NCBI RefSeq assembly: GCF_023638035.1 | Contig: NZ_JAKRVX010000002.1 | Location: 620,001-684,000, forward strand | Source: Natronocalculus amylovorans | GTDB taxonomy: Archaea > Halobacteriota > Halobacteria > Halobacteriales > Haloferacaceae | DNA length: 64,000 nt | Direction of reading: 5' to 3' | Part shown: positions 62,054 through 64,000 of the stretch, piece after piece | Layout: each line of letters opens with the position of its first letter | Numbering within the stretch: position 1 is the stretch's first letter | Made by a program: the position numbers and the translations under genes | The notes under the pieces: generated by a model | Databases searched by the model: none | What the model was told of the DNA's origin: nothing | What the model saw: only the letters and a program-made list of their open reading frames with translations

Positions 62054-63433
62054 TTAGTCTTTTGTCCCAGCACCAACTGCGCTCTCACCAACCGGCTCGC
62101 TCCCTTCTATCAGCTCTTGACCGCCCATATATGGCTGTAATGCCGCAGGGACGTCGACCGTCCCATCCTCGTTCTGGTAGTACTCAAGAATAGCGACAAC
62201 AATTCGTGGAACCGCAAGCCCTGAACCATTCAACGTGTGGAGATACTCTGCAGAGCCATGTCGCTCCGGTCGGTACTGAATCCCTGCTCTGCGAGCCTGA
62301 AAGTCCTCGAAGTTCGATACCGATGAGACTTCGAGCCAGCGGCCACCTTCGGCTGGGCCGTCCTCCATATCATCACCTGGTGCCCAGACCTCGATATCGT
62401 ACTTTTTCGACTGCGTAAATCCAAGGTCGCCGGTACACATCTCAAGAATTCGGTATGGAAGCTCAAGTCGTCGAAGGACCGCTTCGGCTTCATCCACAAG
62501 CCCCGCAAACCGATCGTAGCTCTCCTCAGGCCGCACGAAGTTGACCATCTCAACCTTGTTGAACTGATGGACGCGGACGATTCCACGAGTTTCGGTACCG
62601 TGTTCGCCAGCCTCCTGTCGGAAGTTCGGCGAGTAGGCTTGATATTTCAGCGGGAGATCGTCATCCAACAGAATCTCATCGCGGTGCATGTTGGTGACAG
62701 GGACCTCTGCGGTCGGGAGCAACCAGAGATCATCATCGGTATATTCGTCCTCATTGCTCCCCTCAAGCCGGTATGCATCTTCGGTGAACTTTGGGAACTG
62801 GCCGGTGCCACGCATTGAGGCGCTGTTGACGGGGATTGGCGGGAACACGTCAATATAGCCCTGCTCGCGGTGGACGTCAAGCATAAACTGGATCAGTGCA
62901 TGCTCTAGTTTTGCGCCGTCACCTTTCGCAAAGTAGAATCCACCACCTGCAACTTTTGCACCACGCGAAAAGTCAAGAATATCGAGCTGTTCGCCAAGAT
63001 CATAGTGTGGGACAACTGTCTCAGGAAGCGATCGGAGGTCTTCAAATCCTTCACGACGACGTTCAACGTTCTCGTCCTCGTCAGCACCAACCGGTACTGA
63101 TTCGTGTGGAATCTGCGGCAGCGTCAAAAGTGCGGCTTCAAGCTCTGCCTCCAGTTCGTCTGCACGCGATTCAATCTCTTGAAGCTCCGTTTTGAGCGCT
63201 CCAGAGCGCTCGATTGCGTCTTGGGCTTCATCCTCTTTGCCCTCCTGTTTGAGTTGGCCGATCGATCGGCTCACCTCATTGCGCTCGTGTCGAAGATCGT
63301 CACCAGTGCTTTTCAGCGATCGCCACTCATCGTCAATCTCGAGAATCCGATCGAAGTCCACATCCACGCCCTTGTTTTTGAGCGCTTCTCGGACAACGTC
63401 GGGATTCTCACGAACGAACTGTCTGCTCAGCAT
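62054..63433 (-). CDS. serS: Seryl-tRNA synthetase
   Basis: A 459-residue class II synthetase of the common (non-methanogen) type. The N-terminal coiled-coil arm spans about 30-105 (RSLKSTGDDLRHERNEVSRSIGQLKQE). Motif 2 is FRQEAGEHGTETRGIVRVHQFNKVEM near 278-303, motif 3 the region GSGLAVPRIVVAILEYYQ near 400-417, with TAEVPVTNMH near 243-252 as serine-binding segment. Complete and normal length. Charges tRNA-Ser and tRNA-Sec-type tRNAs where present. Confidence 0.96.
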   Translation of the reverse strand: MLSRQFVRENPDVVREALKNKGVDVDFDRILEIDDEWRSLKSTGDDLRHERNEVSRSIGQLKQEGKEDEAQDAIERSGALKTELQEIESRADELEAELEAALLTLPQIPHESVPVGADEDENVERRREGFEDLRSLPETVVPHYDLGEQLDILDFSRGAKVAGGGFYFAKGDGAKLEHALIQFMLDVHREQGYIDVFPPIPVNSASMRGTGQFPKFTEDAYRLEGSNEDEYTDDDLWLLPTAEVPVTNMHRDEILLDDDLPLKYQAYSPNFRQEAGEHGTETRGIVRVHQFNKVEMVNFVRPEESYDRFAGLVDEAEAVLRRLELPYRILEMCTGDLGFTQSKKYDIEVWAPGDDMEDGPAEGGRWLEVSSVSNFEDFQARRAGIQYRPERHGSAEYLHTLNGSGLAVPRIVVAILEYYQNEDGTVDVPAALQPYMGGQELIEGSEPVGESAVGAGTKD

Positions 63434-63483
63434 TTATTTGTCGTTCTTCGGGACGGCGGAAAACGGTATCGGGTCTCCGTGGA

Positions 63484-63972
63484 CTAGTCGTCGACGCGTT
63501 CGGGGAGCAACAGGCTCACATCATGGTGAGAAAATACAACGCGGCGGTCGTCGGAAAGCGGTCGAACAATCGTCTCCATCTCCTCCGCTGCTTCTGCTTC
63601 CGAAATCATGTAGGAAGCCTGTGAGATGTCGTAGTACGCAGGGAAGCAAACAGCGCGCTTTTCATCCGCTGCTTTCATCACAATAAGAAGCAACATCGTA
63701 TCGCCAGCGTTCGATTTATACACTTCGTAGCTATCGAATGCAGCCTCTTCAACAAACGGCTCAAGCTCGCGAAACTCGTTACCCGGAATAAGGACATTGA
63801 GCCCGATAAACGTCTTGCCGACATCGCTCTCTCGAGCCGGTCGTGGTGTTACATCACCGGTAGTGAGCGTCATCACTTCCCAACCATCCGACTCCAGTTC
63901 GGCTGCAGTTGCATCTCTCTCCTCAGTCAGTTTGTCCCACACAGGCGAAGTGGACTCAAATGAGGTTGTCAT
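63484..63972 (-). CDS. Hypothetical haloarchaeal protein (DUF7529-like)
   Basis: A 162-residue soluble acidic protein: WDKLTEERDATAAELESDGWEVMTLTTGDVTP near 12-43, then KTFIGLNVLIPGNEFRELEPFVEEAAFDSYEVYK near 53-86 and FPAYYDISQASYMISEAEAAEEMETIVRPLSDDRRVVFSHHDVSLLLPE. It fits the haloarchaeal DUF7529 family as I remember it. ATG at 63972 is used. It lies upstream of serS in the same direction, 50 bases apart. Function unknown. Confidence 0.65.
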   Translation of the reverse strand: MTTSFESTSPVWDKLTEERDATAAELESDGWEVMTLTTGDVTPRPARESDVGKTFIGLNVLIPGNEFRELEPFVEEAAFDSYEVYKSNAGDTMLLLIVMKAADEKRAVCFPAYYDISQASYMISEAEAAEEMETIVRPLSDDRRVVFSHHDVSLLLPERVDD

Positions 63973-64000
63973 ATCCCTGTGTGGTGTCTGCACATGGCTA

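Noticed and set aside
1-64000. Search for CRISPR arrays, insertion sequences and prophage modules
   Set aside because: No spaced identical repeats, transposase motifs (DDE, HUH) or capsid/terminase genes are visible.

Overview
The window is chromosomal DNA of a halophilic archaeon (class Halobacteria). Evidence: acidic, Asp/Glu-rich proteins throughout; archaeal information-processing genes (aIF2-gamma, RpoE'/Rpb7, Spt4, S24e, fused Kae1-Bud32, Tsr3-type enzyme, GTP-dependent dephospho-CoA kinase); Tat-type lipoproteins; many short families known mainly from haloarchaea. G+C is only about one half by eye, low for the class, so a Haloquadratum-like or other low-GC lineage is possible; I cannot name the species. 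The palindrome CGATCG is strikingly frequent almost everywhere.

Layout. 0-3 kb: a convergent, overlapping fructan pair (GH32 hydrolase, GH68 fructosyltransferase). 3-8.4 kb: hexapeptide acyltransferase, CMP kinase with an Nmad3-like protein, CheY with a small membrane protein, NAD synthetase, a crotonase. 8.5 kb: tRNA-Thr(GGU). 8.6-12.3 kb: accessory stretch poor in CGATCG with a small membrane protein, a coiled-coil/winged-helix-like protein, a compact three-way-junction DNA element, a free-standing HsdR-N nuclease domain and an orphan AbrB protein. 12.4-21.6 kb: membrane and metabolic genes (DUF6159-like protein, membrane phosphoesterase, HTTM/DCC pair, TrkA-like protein, PIN-like protein, ITPase, SDR). 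21.6-24.8 kb: operon of a Tat lipoprotein and an unrecognised 907-residue membrane protein. 24.8-30.7 kb: core information genes on the minus strand (eIF2-gamma, PIN, rpoE', spt4, dephospho-CoA kinase, then S24e and kae1-bud32), with an acetyltransferase inserted on the plus strand.

30.8-35 kb: a lipoprotein serpin and a run of small haloarchaeal proteins, ending with rimI. 35-45.7 kb: aconitase, dUTPase/dCTP deaminase-family gene overlapping a PAS histidine kinase, a ZnuA-like lipoprotein with an inserted domain, tRNA-Lys(UUU), an M20 peptidase, and a TrkH/TrkA potassium uptake operon. 46-51.7 kb: ferredoxin-type nitrite/sulfite reductase, DMT exporter, methyltransferase, membrane protein. 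51.8-58.2 kb: beta-CASP nuclease, split MgtE-like permease, P1B-2-type metal ATPase. 58.3-64 kb: two TrmB-like regulators facing a shared AT-rich region, a winged-helix regulator, Tsr3-like enzyme, seryl-tRNA synthetase.

No CRISPR array, insertion sequence or complete prophage is visible. The best leads are the CGATCG enrichment, the junction element at 10.2 kb with its neighbouring accessory genes, the 907-residue protein/lipoprotein operon, the cmk-Nmad3 pairing, the absence of S27ae between S24e and kae1, and a ZnuA-like protein lacking one usual metal ligand.
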